From JAFKKS01 sp050187875 (GTDB lineage Bacteria; Pseudomonadota; Alphaproteobacteria; Rhizobiales; Xanthobacteraceae), in the NCBI GenBank assembly GCA_050187875.1, contig JBFWXB010000017.1:27164-91163 (forward strand): a stretch of 64,000 bases of DNA, read 5' to 3'. Shown one piece after another: positions 1 to 8,537 of this stretch (the stretch's first letter is position 1; the number at the start of each line of letters is the position of its first letter). A program made the position numbers and the translations under genes. Below the pieces are notes generated by a model. The model saw only the letters and a program-made list of their open reading frames with translations. It was not told the DNA's origin and searched no databases.

Positions 1-2112
1 CGCCATGGCAGCGGCGAGACGGCGCCGTCCGCGGCCGCGCTATCGCTGTGGGCTGAGAATGCCGGCCTATGGTCTCGGGCGGTGCGAGTTCACTGGCGGC
101 ATTTGCTCCGTTTCAATGACACCGGCCCTGCCGTCCTGCTGTTCAAGGACGGCAGCGCCGGACTTTTGACTGGCGCCGATGCCGAGCAGAACGTCATCCT
201 GCTGAAAGATCCCAGCGCGCCGGAAAACGCACCGCCTGTCGCAATCGACGAGCTCAGGCTGTCGCAGGTCTGGGCCGGCGAGGCGGTGCTACTGCGCGCA
301 AGCCGCGGCCAAGACGCGGCGGACGCACTCTTCAATCTGCGCTGGCTTGTCGACCTTGTGCTGCATGAGCGCAAATCGCTGCGCGACATTGGGCTCGCCT
401 CGCTGACGATCAGCGTGCTCACCATCTTCCCGCCGCTTCTCGTGATGGCGATGGTGAACAAGGTGCTGCAATTCCACAGCGTTTCGACGCTCGTGCTGTT
501 GTGCGTGATGCTGGGCGTCGCCGTCGCATACGAAACGCTGCTGGGTTACGCGCGCCGGTTGATCATCGCAGTCGTCGGCGCACGGCTCGATGCCAAGCTC
601 AACCTGCATGTCTTCAATCGCCTGCTGCGCCTGCCGCTCGACTATTTCGAACGCAACCCGGCCGGGGAGACGACGTATCGGATATCGCAGGTCTATCGCG
701 TGCGCGAGTTTTTGACCGGCCGCTTGCTGACGACGTTTCTCGATCTGGTCACGCTTCTCGTGCTCCTCCCGTTCCTGTTCTACTTGAATGCGACGCTTGC
801 CTGGATCGTGCTTGCTTGCGCGGTGTCCATTGCCTTGATCATCGTCGCGTATCTCAAGCCGATGCGAGCCATGTATGGCCGCGTGGCGCTCGCCGAGAGC
901 CACAAGTCGGCGGCGCTTGCCGAAACCATACTGGGCATCAAGACGGTGAAAGCGCTGGCATTGGAGCCGCAGCGCAAAGCGCTGTGGGACGAGAAGGTCG
1001 CCGAGACCGGCACGCGGCGGCTCGCTTTTGGGAAGCTGGCCAACTGGCCGCAGACGCTGGTCAATCCCATCGAGCGCCTCATGGTCCTCGGCACCATGAT
1101 GATCGGCGCCTATATGGCGATGCACGATCCATCCGGCTATCTGGTCGGTGGCCTGTTCGCCTTCCTGATGCTGAGCCAGCGCGTAGCGCAGCCGCTGGTT
1201 GGTCTCGCGCGGCTGGTCGAGGACTACGAGGAGGTGGGCGCGGCCATCGGCGAGGCCGGGTCCGTGCTCAACCGTCCGCCGGAGTCTGCCGCACGCTCCG
1301 CCGGACTGCGCCCTCAGTTCGCCGGCGCGATCGATTTCCAGAACGTCACGTTCACCTATGCCAACACCAAGGCGCCGGCGCTCGATAAAGTGAGCTTCGC
1401 GGTGCCGGCCGGCACCATGCTGGGGATCGTCGGGCGCAGCGGCTCGGGCAAGTCGACGATCACGCGTCTCTTGCAGGGGATCAATCGCGACTACACCGGG
1501 TTTCTCAAGGTCGACGGCTCGGAGCTGCGCGACATCGATCTGCGGCATCTTCGGCAGAACCTCGGCGTCGTTCTTCAGGACAATTTCCTGTTCCGCGGCT
1601 CGGTGCGCGACAACATCATTGTCGGGCGTCCCGGGCTGACGCTGGCGGACGCAGTGCGTGCCGCGCGATTGGCCGGCGCCGAAGAGTTCATCGAGCGCAT
1701 GCCGCAGGGCTATGAGACCTATATCGAGGAGGGCTCGCCCAATCTCTCCGGCGGGCAGCGCCAGCGACTCGCGATTGCGCGCGCGCTCATTTGCGATCCG
1801 CGCATCCTGATCCTCGACGAGGCGACGAGTGCGCTCGATCCGGAAAGCGAGGCGGTCGTCACTGCCAATCTGCTGCGCATCGCCAGCGGACGAACCATGA
1901 TCATCGTCTCCCATCGTCTGTCGTCGCTGGTGACGTGCGATCAGATTCTGGTTCTGGATCAGGGTCAGGTCGTGGGCCTCGGCCCGCACAGTGAGTTGCG
2001 TGAGCGCTGCGGGATCTATCGCCAGCTCTGGGCGCAGCAGAACCGGCACATCGACGTGGCGCGTCCGACGGTTGCGCCACGGGTGATCTCCGCCGGAATG
2101 GTGGCATCGTGA
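1..2112 (+). CDS. Type I secretion ABC exporter (HlyB/LapB-like), 5' end outside window
   Basis: This is the inner-membrane ATPase/permease of a type I secretion system. The reading frame is open from base 1 with no ATG before base 82, and the residues there resemble the end of a C39-peptidase-like domain, so the gene starts upstream. A hydrophobic six-helix exporter domain follows, then an ATPase domain with Walker A GRSGSGKST near base 1435, signature LSGGQRQR near 1750, Walker B ILILDEATSALD near 1805 and H-loop SHR near 1910. The stop overlaps the start of the HlyD gene (GTGA), so the two are probably co-translated. The exported substrate is not visible. Whether the C39 domain keeps its catalytic Cys cannot be seen. 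Confidence 0.92.
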   Translation, partial: RHGSGETAPSAAALSLWAENAGLWSRAVRVHWRHLLRFNDTGPAVLLFKDGSAGLLTGADAEQNVILLKDPSAPENAPPVAIDELRLSQVWAGEAVLLRASRGQDAADALFNLRWLVDLVLHERKSLRDIGLASLTISVLTIFPPLLVMAMVNKVLQFHSVSTLVLLCVMLGVAVAYETLLGYARRLIIAVVGARLDAKLNLHVFNRLLRLPLDYFERNPAGETTYRISQVYRVREFLTGRLLTTFLDLVTLLVLLPFLFYLNATLAWIVLACAVSIALIIVAYLKPMRAMYGRVALAESHKSAALAETILGIKTVKALALEPQRKALWDEKVAETGTRRLAFGKLANWPQTLVNPIERLMVLGTMMIGAYMAMHDPSGYLVGGLFAFLMLSQRVAQPLVGLARLVEDYEEVGAAIGEAGSVLNRPPESAARSAGLRPQFAGAIDFQNVTFTYANTKAPALDKVSFAVPAGTMLGIVGRSGSGKSTITRLLQGINRDYTGFLKVDGSELRDIDLRHLRQNLGVVLQDNFLFRGSVRDNIIVGRPGLTLADAVRAARLAGAEEFIERMPQGYETYIEEGSPNLSGGQRQRLAIARALICDPRILILDEATSALDPESEAVVTANLLRIASGRTMIIVSHRLSSLVTCDQILVLDQGQVVGLGPHSELRERCGIYRQLWAQQNRHIDVARPTVAPRVISAGMVAS

Positions 2113-3512
2113 GCAAGGACACGTCCAGGGCTTTGGCATTGATCGCCCGCCGAACCACGGCGGACGATGCGGCGCTGCCGACGATCCTCGAGTTCCAATG
2201 GCCGTCCGCCGCCATTGTCAATGCGCGCATCCCGCGTTCGGCGCGCGGCGTCGTCTGGATCATCGCCAGTATGGTCCTGGTCCTGGTCGCGGCGATGGGA
2301 TTGATCTCCATCGATCAGGTCGTGACCGCGCGCGGCGTGGTGGTTTCGAAATCGCCGACCGTGCTCGTGCAGCCGTTGGAAACCGCGATCGTTCGCTCCA
2401 TCGACGTGCGCGAAGGGCAACATGTGCGGGCGGGCGATCTCTTGGCGCGGCTTGATCCGACCTTTGCGGCCGCCGATGCTGCGACGCTCGAGGCTCAGGT
2501 CTCGAGCCTCGATGCGGAAGTCGCGCGGTTGCAGGCAGAAGCCGAAAGCCGGGCGTTCACCTACACGGGACTTGATCCCAATTGGACGCTTCAAGCGGCG
2601 ATCTACGGCCATCGCAAGGCGCAGTTCGACGCCCGCGTCGACAATTACGGTCACCGCATCGACGAGCTCGCGGCAACGATGTCACGTTCCCGTTCTGATG
2701 CGGCGGCTTACCGTGAGCGCCTCAGTTTCGCGCAGGACATCGAGCAGATGCGCAAGAAGCTCGAGTCGCTGCAGGCGGGCACGCGGCTCAATACGTTGCT
2801 GGCGATGGACTCGCGCGTGGAGATGGAGCGCTCCATGGCTAACGCCGAGCAGGCGGCCGAAGCCGCCAAGCGGGATCAGGCGGCGGTGGCGGCAGAGCGC
2901 GACGCCTTTGTGCGGGGCTGGCGCGCGGAGACGTCGCAACGGCTCTCCGAGACGATCGGGAAGGCCAACGATGCGCGCGAGCAATTGAGCAAGGCCAAGC
3001 TGCGTAAAGGATTGGCGGAGCTGCGCAGCGAAACGGACGCCATCGTGCAGTCGGTCGCCAAGGTGTCGGTTGGCTCGGTCATGCAATCGGGCCAGCAGTT
3101 CATCACGCTGGTCCCGAGCGATGCGGCGCTCGAGATCGAGGCCAATATTTCCGGTCGCGACAATGGATTTGTCCACGTCCATGATCCCGTCGCGATCAAG
3201 TTCGACACGTTCCCGTACACCCAATACGGGATGGCTGAAGGCGTGGTCCGCATCGTCAGCCCGGACAGCTTCACCGCCGACTCGGAGGCGCGCAATGCGG
3301 GGAGCACGGCGTCGGGGTCAGGCGCGAGCGAGCCGTTCTACCGGAGCCGCATCACCATCGATCGCGTGGCGCTCCATGACGTCCCGGCAGCCTTTCGCCT
3401 CATCCCCGGCATGCCGGTGACGGCGGACATCAAGGTCGGTAAACGAACCGTGCTGGGTTATCTCCTCGGTTTGGTCTTGCCGGTGGCTCAGGAGGCGATG
3501 CGCGAGCCGTGA
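2109..3512 (+). CDS. HlyD-family membrane fusion protein of the type I secretion system
   Basis: This is the periplasmic adaptor that links the ABC exporter to an outer-membrane channel. A single N-terminal membrane anchor lies at about residues 48-70, followed by the lipoyl half-motif (VREGQHVRAGDLLARLDP), a long coiled-coil hairpin rich in Ala, Glu, Arg and Gln, and a C-terminal beta-barrel part. At 467 residues its length is normal for the family. It starts with GTG inside the exporter's stop codon and ends in another GTGA overlap with the Sel1 gene, which marks a tight three-gene operon. No TolC-type partner is adjacent; the nearest one, at 18889, sits in a copper context. Confidence 0.92.
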   Translation: MSKDTSRALALIARRTTADDAALPTILEFQWPSAAIVNARIPRSARGVVWIIASMVLVLVAAMGLISIDQVVTARGVVVSKSPTVLVQPLETAIVRSIDVREGQHVRAGDLLARLDPTFAAADAATLEAQVSSLDAEVARLQAEAESRAFTYTGLDPNWTLQAAIYGHRKAQFDARVDNYGHRIDELAATMSRSRSDAAAYRERLSFAQDIEQMRKKLESLQAGTRLNTLLAMDSRVEMERSMANAEQAAEAAKRDQAAVAAERDAFVRGWRAETSQRLSETIGKANDAREQLSKAKLRKGLAELRSETDAIVQSVAKVSVGSVMQSGQQFITLVPSDAALEIEANISGRDNGFVHVHDPVAIKFDTFPYTQYGMAEGVVRIVSPDSFTADSEARNAGSTASGSGASEPFYRSRITIDRVALHDVPAAFRLIPGMPVTADIKVGKRTVLGYLLGLVLPVAQEAMREP

Positions 3513-5056
3513 TCATTGATCGATTGATCGGGCTTGCTTCGCCAACGGCTGCGCTCGATCGGGCCATCCAGCTGACGGGGCAGGAGAGATTCGCGGCGGC
3601 ATTTCCGCTGCTCACGCGCGCCGCGAAAGCCGGCATCCCCGAGGCGGAGTACCGCATCGCGCGATGCTATCTGGAAGGCACGGGCGTGCCATCCAGTCGG
3701 ACGGAAGGCGCGCGGTGGCTGGAGCGTGCCGCGTCGCATAACTGTATCGAAGCGCAGTCGCTACTGGCGGCGCTACATGTGCGCGGGCTCGCCAATGCGG
3801 CAAACGGCAACGCGTTGACTGACGGCGTCCATCCCAATCGCCTCTTCGAAAGCGATGCGCCGGCGGAGCCGGATTTCCGATCGGCGCTTAAATGGGCCCG
3901 CTTGGCGGCCGAGCGTGGCTCGCCCGAAGCGCAGGCGCTGCTAGGTTACATCCTCACTCATGGTCCTGAGTCCTTGCGCGATCAGGACAATGCAGATCGA
4001 TGGTACGAGCGCTCCGCCATGGCAGGATGCCCGCAAGGACACCTCGGTTTTGCATTGTCTCTGGCGCGTCGCGCAACGAACGACGAAGTCCACCGTCAGG
4101 CTGCCGATCAAATGCGCCGCGCGGCGGCGGCCGAGCTGCCGACGGCGATCTATCTCCTCGGCGTCCTGACCGAACACGGCACCGGTGTGCCGCGCGACCC
4201 AAGCCTTGCCGCTGAATATTATCGGGATGCAGCGGAGAAAGGGCATGGTCCCGCGCAAATCAAATGGGGCCTCGCGCTCATCGAAGGGCGCCATGTCGAG
4301 CAGGATCTCGTTGCCGGCGAGTCGTGGCTGCGCCGCGCGGCACTCGCCGGCAATCCGCGGGCAGCAGCACTGCTCGGCGATTTCTATGGTCACGGCGGTC
4401 CGTTGCCGCCGAATTATGCCGAGGCCGCAAGCTGGTATCGCCGCGCCGCCGAGGCGGGCGACAAATCCGCTGCGCGGGCGTTGGGCTCGCTGTATTTGAC
4501 CGGCGCAGGGGTCGCGCGAGACGACGAAGAGGCCGTCCGATGGTTTCGGAACGCGGCCGAGCAGGTGCCGGATGCGCAGTTCTTGTACGCGCGCATGCTC
4601 GCGGAGGGACGGGGAACGCCATCCGACTTGGCGGGGGCGCGGGCCTGGTTTACACGCGCTGCCACCGCCGGCGTTCCCGATGCGCAGGTCGCGCTTGCGG
4701 AAATGATGCTGAATGGCCGCGGCGGTGCGGCATCTCCCGCCGCTGCGGTCGAACTGTTCGAGCAGGCCGCGGCGAAAGGGCATAGCGGGGCGATGTTCGC
4801 GCTGGGCGCGATCCATGCCGGCGGCCGTGCTGTTCCGATCGATCGCGCAAGCGCGCAGCGCTGGTTCCAAGCTGCGGCCGAGCTTGGTCACGGTCATGCG
4901 CAATTGATGCTCGGCCGTTATCTGGCCAACGCCGGCGCGGCAGAGCGTGATCCCGAGCAAGCCCGCGGCTGGTTCGAGAAGGCGCGCTTGCAAGGCATCC
5001 CCGAGGCCGAGTCCGAACTCGCGAAGCTCGCCGCGTCGCCGGAACTGCAACAATAA
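3509..5056 (+). CDS. Sel1-repeat (tetratricopeptide-like) protein
   Basis: The product is a 515-residue solenoid built almost wholly of Sel1-like repeats. About ten to twelve units of roughly 36 residues are seen, each with a pattern like A-x-x-x-LG-x-x-Y-x-x-G-x-G-V...A-x-x-W-x-x-x-AA. No clear signal peptide is present, so it is probably cytoplasmic or peripheral. It starts with GTG overlapping the HlyD stop. Such repeat proteins act as protein-protein scaffolds. Its place in the secretion operon suggests a role in substrate recruitment or regulation, which is inference. Convergent genes follow downstream. Confidence 0.88.
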   Translation: MIIDRLIGLASPTAALDRAIQLTGQERFAAAFPLLTRAAKAGIPEAEYRIARCYLEGTGVPSSRTEGARWLERAASHNCIEAQSLLAALHVRGLANAANGNALTDGVHPNRLFESDAPAEPDFRSALKWARLAAERGSPEAQALLGYILTHGPESLRDQDNADRWYERSAMAGCPQGHLGFALSLARRATNDEVHRQAADQMRRAAAAELPTAIYLLGVLTEHGTGVPRDPSLAAEYYRDAAEKGHGPAQIKWGLALIEGRHVEQDLVAGESWLRRAALAGNPRAAALLGDFYGHGGPLPPNYAEAASWYRRAAEAGDKSAARALGSLYLTGAGVARDDEEAVRWFRNAAEQVPDAQFLYARMLAEGRGTPSDLAGARAWFTRAATAGVPDAQVALAEMMLNGRGGAASPAAAVELFEQAAAKGHSGAMFALGAIHAGGRAVPIDRASAQRWFQAAAELGHGHAQLMLGRYLANAGAAERDPEQARGWFEKARLQGIPEAESELAKLAASPELQQ

Positions 5057-5120
5057 GCGCCTTGTGCCGCGAGTCGCCGCTGTGGGTGCAGTTTGTAGGG
5101 TGATAGAAGACTGCGTTCCG

Positions 5121-5462
5121 CTATCTGGGGCAGAGTTTTGCCGTCTGGCACGAGACCATCGCAGCTTGGCCGCAACGCCCCGCGGCCTCCAGGCATGTTT
5201 GGAGGCACTCCGAGCGTCGCGGGTCGATGGCAAACCGACGTGCGCGGCATTCGGCCATGCAGGATGCGTGCTTCTCCTCACAGCCTTGAGCCTGCATGCA
5301 GGCCGAACAGTTCGCTTGCTGAGCGATTGCGGCGGGCGACACAATCACGGCATAGGCCGCGAGCAGCGCACCCCCAAGGAATGGGAGCGCTGCTTCGGCC
5401 TTACAGCTAGCGCAAGACCGTCGATCTCGCTCGGCCGATTTAACTTGAACGTGCCGCGTCAT
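5121..5462 (-). CDS. Small Cys-rich exported protein, unknown function
   Basis: This 113-residue reading frame has a hydrophobic segment ending in an Ala-x-Ala-like site (about residues 25-48, ...SPAAIAQQ), then a mature part with eight cysteines spaced in pairs, including CSACMQAQGC and CMAEC. That pattern suggests a disulfide-rich periplasmic domain or a metal site. It lies 28 bases after the exported DsrE gene on the same strand, so it is probably the last gene of that operon. No strong Shine-Dalgarno site precedes the chosen ATG, and a longer frame runs back to 5576. I do not recognise the family. Confidence 0.5.
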   Translation of the reverse strand: MTRHVQVKSAERDRRSCASCKAEAALPFLGGALLAAYAVIVSPAAIAQQANCSACMQAQGCEEKHASCMAECRARRFAIDPRRSECLQTCLEAAGRCGQAAMVSCQTAKLCPR

Positions 5463-5490
5463 GACAGAGGAACGCCGGTGTCGTTCAATA

Positions 5491-6018
5491 TCAGGGGCGA
5501 ATGTAGGTCCAGCCCTGCTCTGAAAGCTCGGCAATCCGTGCGATGCCGCTCGGCACCACGCGCGCCTCAGGTGCAAGGGTCACTTCCTTGCTTTCCTGCT
5601 TGCTCTGCGCCGCCATCGTGTTTCCGCAACCCGAGAACGTCACCTGCTTCAATGATTCCGCGATGCTCTTGAGGCGAGCCTTCACCGGAGAGGTGTCGTT
5701 GCGGAGCATGTGCAAACCCGCTCCGTAAGCCACGAATTCGACCTTCACCGCTTCCCCTTTCGCCTGATAGTACGCGACAAGATTCTCCGCATTGTTGAGC
5801 GCCGTCGTCATCAGCGCGGGGTCGTTTTGGCTGACTTGAATGACAACGCGATGATCCTTCTTGGCGGGAGCGCGGACGGGATGAACGCTCTTCGCGGGAA
5901 TGGTCCTGCCGCTGTGGAGCCCCGGCGTCGGATTCGTCTGTGCGAGGGTCGGCGCGAACGTGTCGAGCCCGACAAGGGATGCAATTGCGAACGCTCCAAG
6001 ATATGCGAGCCTGAACAT
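5491..6018 (-). CDS. Exported DsrE-family protein (copy 1)
   Basis: This is a DsrE/DsrF-like sulfur-relay fold carrying a Sec signal peptide (residues 1-26, ending TLAQ), so it should act in the periplasm, whereas classical DsrE works in the cytoplasm. The core begins at HRVVIQVSQNDPA and keeps NNAENL, FVAYGAGLHML and the cysteine loop FSGCGNT. Known DsrE-type proteins carry sulfur as a persulfide on such a Cys; that this one does is inferred. It is clearly homologous to the products at 16234 and 16733. It sits just after the TAXI binding-protein gene in the arm facing away from sox. Confidence 0.85.
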   Translation of the reverse strand: MFRLAYLGAFAIASLVGLDTFAPTLAQTNPTPGLHSGRTIPAKSVHPVRAPAKKDHRVVIQVSQNDPALMTTALNNAENLVAYYQAKGEAVKVEFVAYGAGLHMLRNDTSPVKARLKSIAESLKQVTFSGCGNTMAAQSKQESKEVTLAPEARVVPSGIARIAELSEQGWTYIRP

Positions 6019-6040
6019 CTTTGCCTCCTATCGCGGCTGC

Positions 6041-7213
6041 TTAGCGCGACGCGCCGTCATTTCGCCTTCGCTCGCGCTGCCACTTCATGAACTCCTGGAA
6101 TAAGCGATCTTGTTCAGCGCGATCGTTCGGTGCAGCCCGGACCGTTTGCGCGCGAAGAAACGCGGGATCGATGCCGATCGAGGGGCGCGCGACGCCCTTG
6201 CTCTCCGTTTTGGCGGCCTGGTCGAGCCATCGCTGTGCGGCGTCGAAGCGCGCGAGGCCCGGAACGGTAGCCGCGAGGTTGACCTCTTTCCACTTGGGGT
6301 GAAAGCCGTCCTGCAGCTTGTCGATGCGGCCAAAAAGGCGCTCCACCAGCCGTTCGACACGTCGGTAGCGCGTTGAATTTTTCGGCCAATTGAAAGCGGC
6401 GAGGATTGTCGGCACCGCGATGGTGGTGACTTGCGTGCCCTGCGAAATCAGTTGTGGGTAGTCGCTGGCGGCGAGTGTCGACGGGAGATAGGCGTCCTCG
6501 AACCGGCTGTCATACTCGACCGGCAGGAACTTGTACCCGCCTTCCCATTTGCCGCGTGTGAACGCGTCGACCGGTTTCGACGTCACGAACACCACGGCTG
6601 AAATCTCGCCGGCCTTCAGCTTTTCCAGCGCGATCGGATGCGGGATGAAGGTCTTGTCCACATCGACCTTCAGGCGATCGAAAATGAGTGGTCCCGAATA
6701 AGCCGCCGACGTCCCCGGCGTGTTGAAATTGACCTTCTTGCCCGCGAGGTCCTGAATGGAATTGATTTCCGGCCGCGCAAACACGTGAAGCTCGGAAGGA
6801 AACAAACTGAGCAGATACGTGATCCGCTGCCTGATATTGGGAACCAGGGTCTTGAACTCCTCAAGGGAGTCGGAATTGATGATGGCCGCATCAACTCCCT
6901 TGAGATAAAGGAGAGCCTCCACGTTCTCCGAGGGACCGCGTGTCACGATCGGCAGCACGTGAAGGTTCTCGCCATCATCGACCACGCGGGCGATATCGGT
7001 GGCGAAGCGAATAGGCGCGCCTTCGAGCAAGCCGCCCGCCAGGCCGACCGTCCATTCATTGATCTTCTCCCGTACATTCGCTTCGGCCTTGGGAGCGCGA
7101 ACGGCCGTCGCCGTATCGCCACGTGGACTGCGGGATTGCGCGAGAGCCGACGTCGAGCAGCAAAGTGCGAATGCGGCCGCTAACACGATGGCGCCGCTTC
7201 TCAGAATGATCAT
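6041..7213 (-). CDS. TAXI-family TRAP-type solute-binding protein
   Basis: The product is a 390-residue exported binding protein of the TAXI (TRAP-associated extracytoplasmic immunogenic) family. The signal peptide ends near residue 25 (STSALAQ). Family blocks follow: an N-terminal GLAGGLLEGAPIRFATDIARV segment, IINSDSLEEF, LAGKKVNFNTPGTSA and a C-terminal region rich in Arg and Lys. I chose the second ATG (7213) because GGGAG lies five bases before it; an in-frame ATG at 7225 is possible. No TRAP membrane subunit is near, so either a distant permease is used or the protein has a sensing role. Family members in sulfur clusters may bind sulfur compounds or organic anions; the ligand is unknown. 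Confidence 0.85.
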   Translation of the reverse strand: MIILRSGAIVLAAAFALCCSTSALAQSRSPRGDTATAVRAPKAEANVREKINEWTVGLAGGLLEGAPIRFATDIARVVDDGENLHVLPIVTRGPSENVEALLYLKGVDAAIINSDSLEEFKTLVPNIRQRITYLLSLFPSELHVFARPEINSIQDLAGKKVNFNTPGTSAAYSGPLIFDRLKVDVDKTFIPHPIALEKLKAGEISAVVFVTSKPVDAFTRGKWEGGYKFLPVEYDSRFEDAYLPSTLAASDYPQLISQGTQVTTIAVPTILAAFNWPKNSTRYRRVERLVERLFGRIDKLQDGFHPKWKEVNLAATVPGLARFDAAQRWLDQAAKTESKGVARPSIGIDPAFLRAQTVRAAPNDRAEQDRLFQEFMKWQRERRRNDGASR

Positions 7214-7277
7214 GGGAGCTCCCATTCGCAGAGGCTACAGATTCGGTTCGTGCCTGCTCATCGCGCTGAACGCAGCA

Positions 7278-8306
7278 TCAGTGGCGGTCCATGTTTGCTT
7301 GTTCAGGTGTCTCAAGCATTGTCGGCGGCGCGCCGATTCCCCCCTCATGGGCCCGCCTGTAGAGTTCCTGTGCGCGCCGGCGATCTCCACGCGTCCCGCG
7401 GGCGCCCCATGATGTGAGCACGTCGGGATCGTATGTTTCCGCGAGGCGGCGCGCGGCGCGCAGGCTTCCAAGATCGAGCGCGTGATTAAGCATTGCCCGC
7501 GCGGCGCTGATGTCGCCTCTATTGATCAGGATTTCCGCGCGTTGGAGAAGGCGATCCTCGTCCGGGGAGACAGCGGCCGGAATAGGTGAGGTTGGCGGAG
7601 GCGAGCGCGCCTTTTGGACTTGCGCCGTCATCCTGTCTTCGGGTTTCGCGGGCCCGCTTTCGGCGGCAGCTTGCTGCCCCGTTTCTGGAATGGTCTCGCA
7701 GGTTCGATCGACTGCGCGCCCCCTCATGGTTTCGACTTCGTGTCGCGCGGCAACAAGTTCGGCAGCGAGTTCTTCGGCCCTCGCGCGTTCTTGGTCGAGC
7801 ATCACGAGACGTTCGCGCGCGTCTCGCGCAACTTTTTGATCCTCACGATGGGCAGCGGTGACATCGGCGAGGCGAGATTTGAGGCTTTCGATTTCTCGCC
7901 GGGCGGCGATAAGCTCTTTCAGCGCCGCTTCCACCTTTTTGGAGGCCGTTTGGTGGTCCTTGTCCGGCTTTTGGCCGGGTTCACGCTGGCCAACTTCGTT
8001 GGCGATCGTGCGCGCCGCCTGCTCGACCTTTAACAAGTCGTCAGAGGCAAGCGCCTGCTTGTTGCAGGACGGCGCACCGAAGCGGCACTTTTGCAGATTC
8101 CAAATCGCTTCAATTTTCGACAGCTCAGTGGCAGACAAACTGTCGAGCCGGCATGAGTTTGCCCCGAGCACGCAACTGGCGAAATTCTTGTTCTTTTTGG
8201 CGCCTGCGGCGGTGTCTTCCGCCAACAGGTGGCTGGAATTCGAGAGAACGATGGATATGGCGACGACAAACGACTGCGCAAGCACAGCGAGGGGTAAGCG
8301 CGACAT
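7278..8306 (-). CDS. Exported coiled-coil protein with Sel1/TPR-like tail
   Basis: This is a 342-residue unknown protein. A signal peptide occupies about residues 1-30 (...NSSHLLAED). A conserved-looking N-terminal domain follows with four cysteines (SCVLGANSCRLDSLS, KCRFGAPSCNKQ). Residues about 95-200 form a charged coiled coil. A Pro-rich linker leads to a C-terminal pair of Sel1/TPR-like helices (LLQRAEILINRGDISAARAML). It is likely periplasmic. It lies between the TAXI gene and the MBL hydrolase on the same strand. The Cys pairs may form disulfides or a sulfur-handling site, which is inference. I recognise no named family. Confidence 0.75.
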   Translation of the reverse strand: MSRLPLAVLAQSFVVAISIVLSNSSHLLAEDTAAGAKKNKNFASCVLGANSCRLDSLSATELSKIEAIWNLQKCRFGAPSCNKQALASDDLLKVEQAARTIANEVGQREPGQKPDKDHQTASKKVEAALKELIAARREIESLKSRLADVTAAHREDQKVARDARERLVMLDQERARAEELAAELVAARHEVETMRGRAVDRTCETIPETGQQAAAESGPAKPEDRMTAQVQKARSPPPTSPIPAAVSPDEDRLLQRAEILINRGDISAARAMLNHALDLGSLRAARRLAETYDPDVLTSWGARGTRGDRRRAQELYRRAHEGGIGAPPTMLETPEQANMDRH

Positions 8307-8537
8307 GTCGATACTTTCGGCTGTCGGCGATGGGAGCGGTTACATCGGCGCTTTTCCCCATGCACGCGAAGTGACAGCGAGCACAGTCTAGCGAGGGCGA
8401 CTGAATCAACTCAATCGTCCAATGGGGGTACTCCGGCCGTTCCGGGCAGCGTCACCGAAGCGGCAACGTTTAACGCTGCGATCGAATGACGGTTGCATTC
8501 GGCCAACTCGGCCGCGATGGCTCCAGGCCGCAGAAGG
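8307..8537. other. Gap between leftward genes
   Basis: These 231 bases lie between the MBL hydrolase stop and the coiled-coil protein start. I see no gene here: open frames are fragments with no recognisable domain. The gap is large enough to hold a separate promoter for the coiled-coil/TAXI/DsrE arm, but I could not identify clear promoter boxes. Confidence 0.4.

Noticed and set aside
289..2139. 616-codon open frame on the minus strand
   Set aside because: It lies antisense to the exporter and HlyD genes, has no domain, and is Arg/His/Gln-rich as expected for the complement of GC-rich codons.
3941..5344. 467-codon minus-strand frame over the Sel1 gene
   Set aside because: It is the mirror of a repeat-rich, high-GC gene; its translation is Arg/Pro-rich with no family features.
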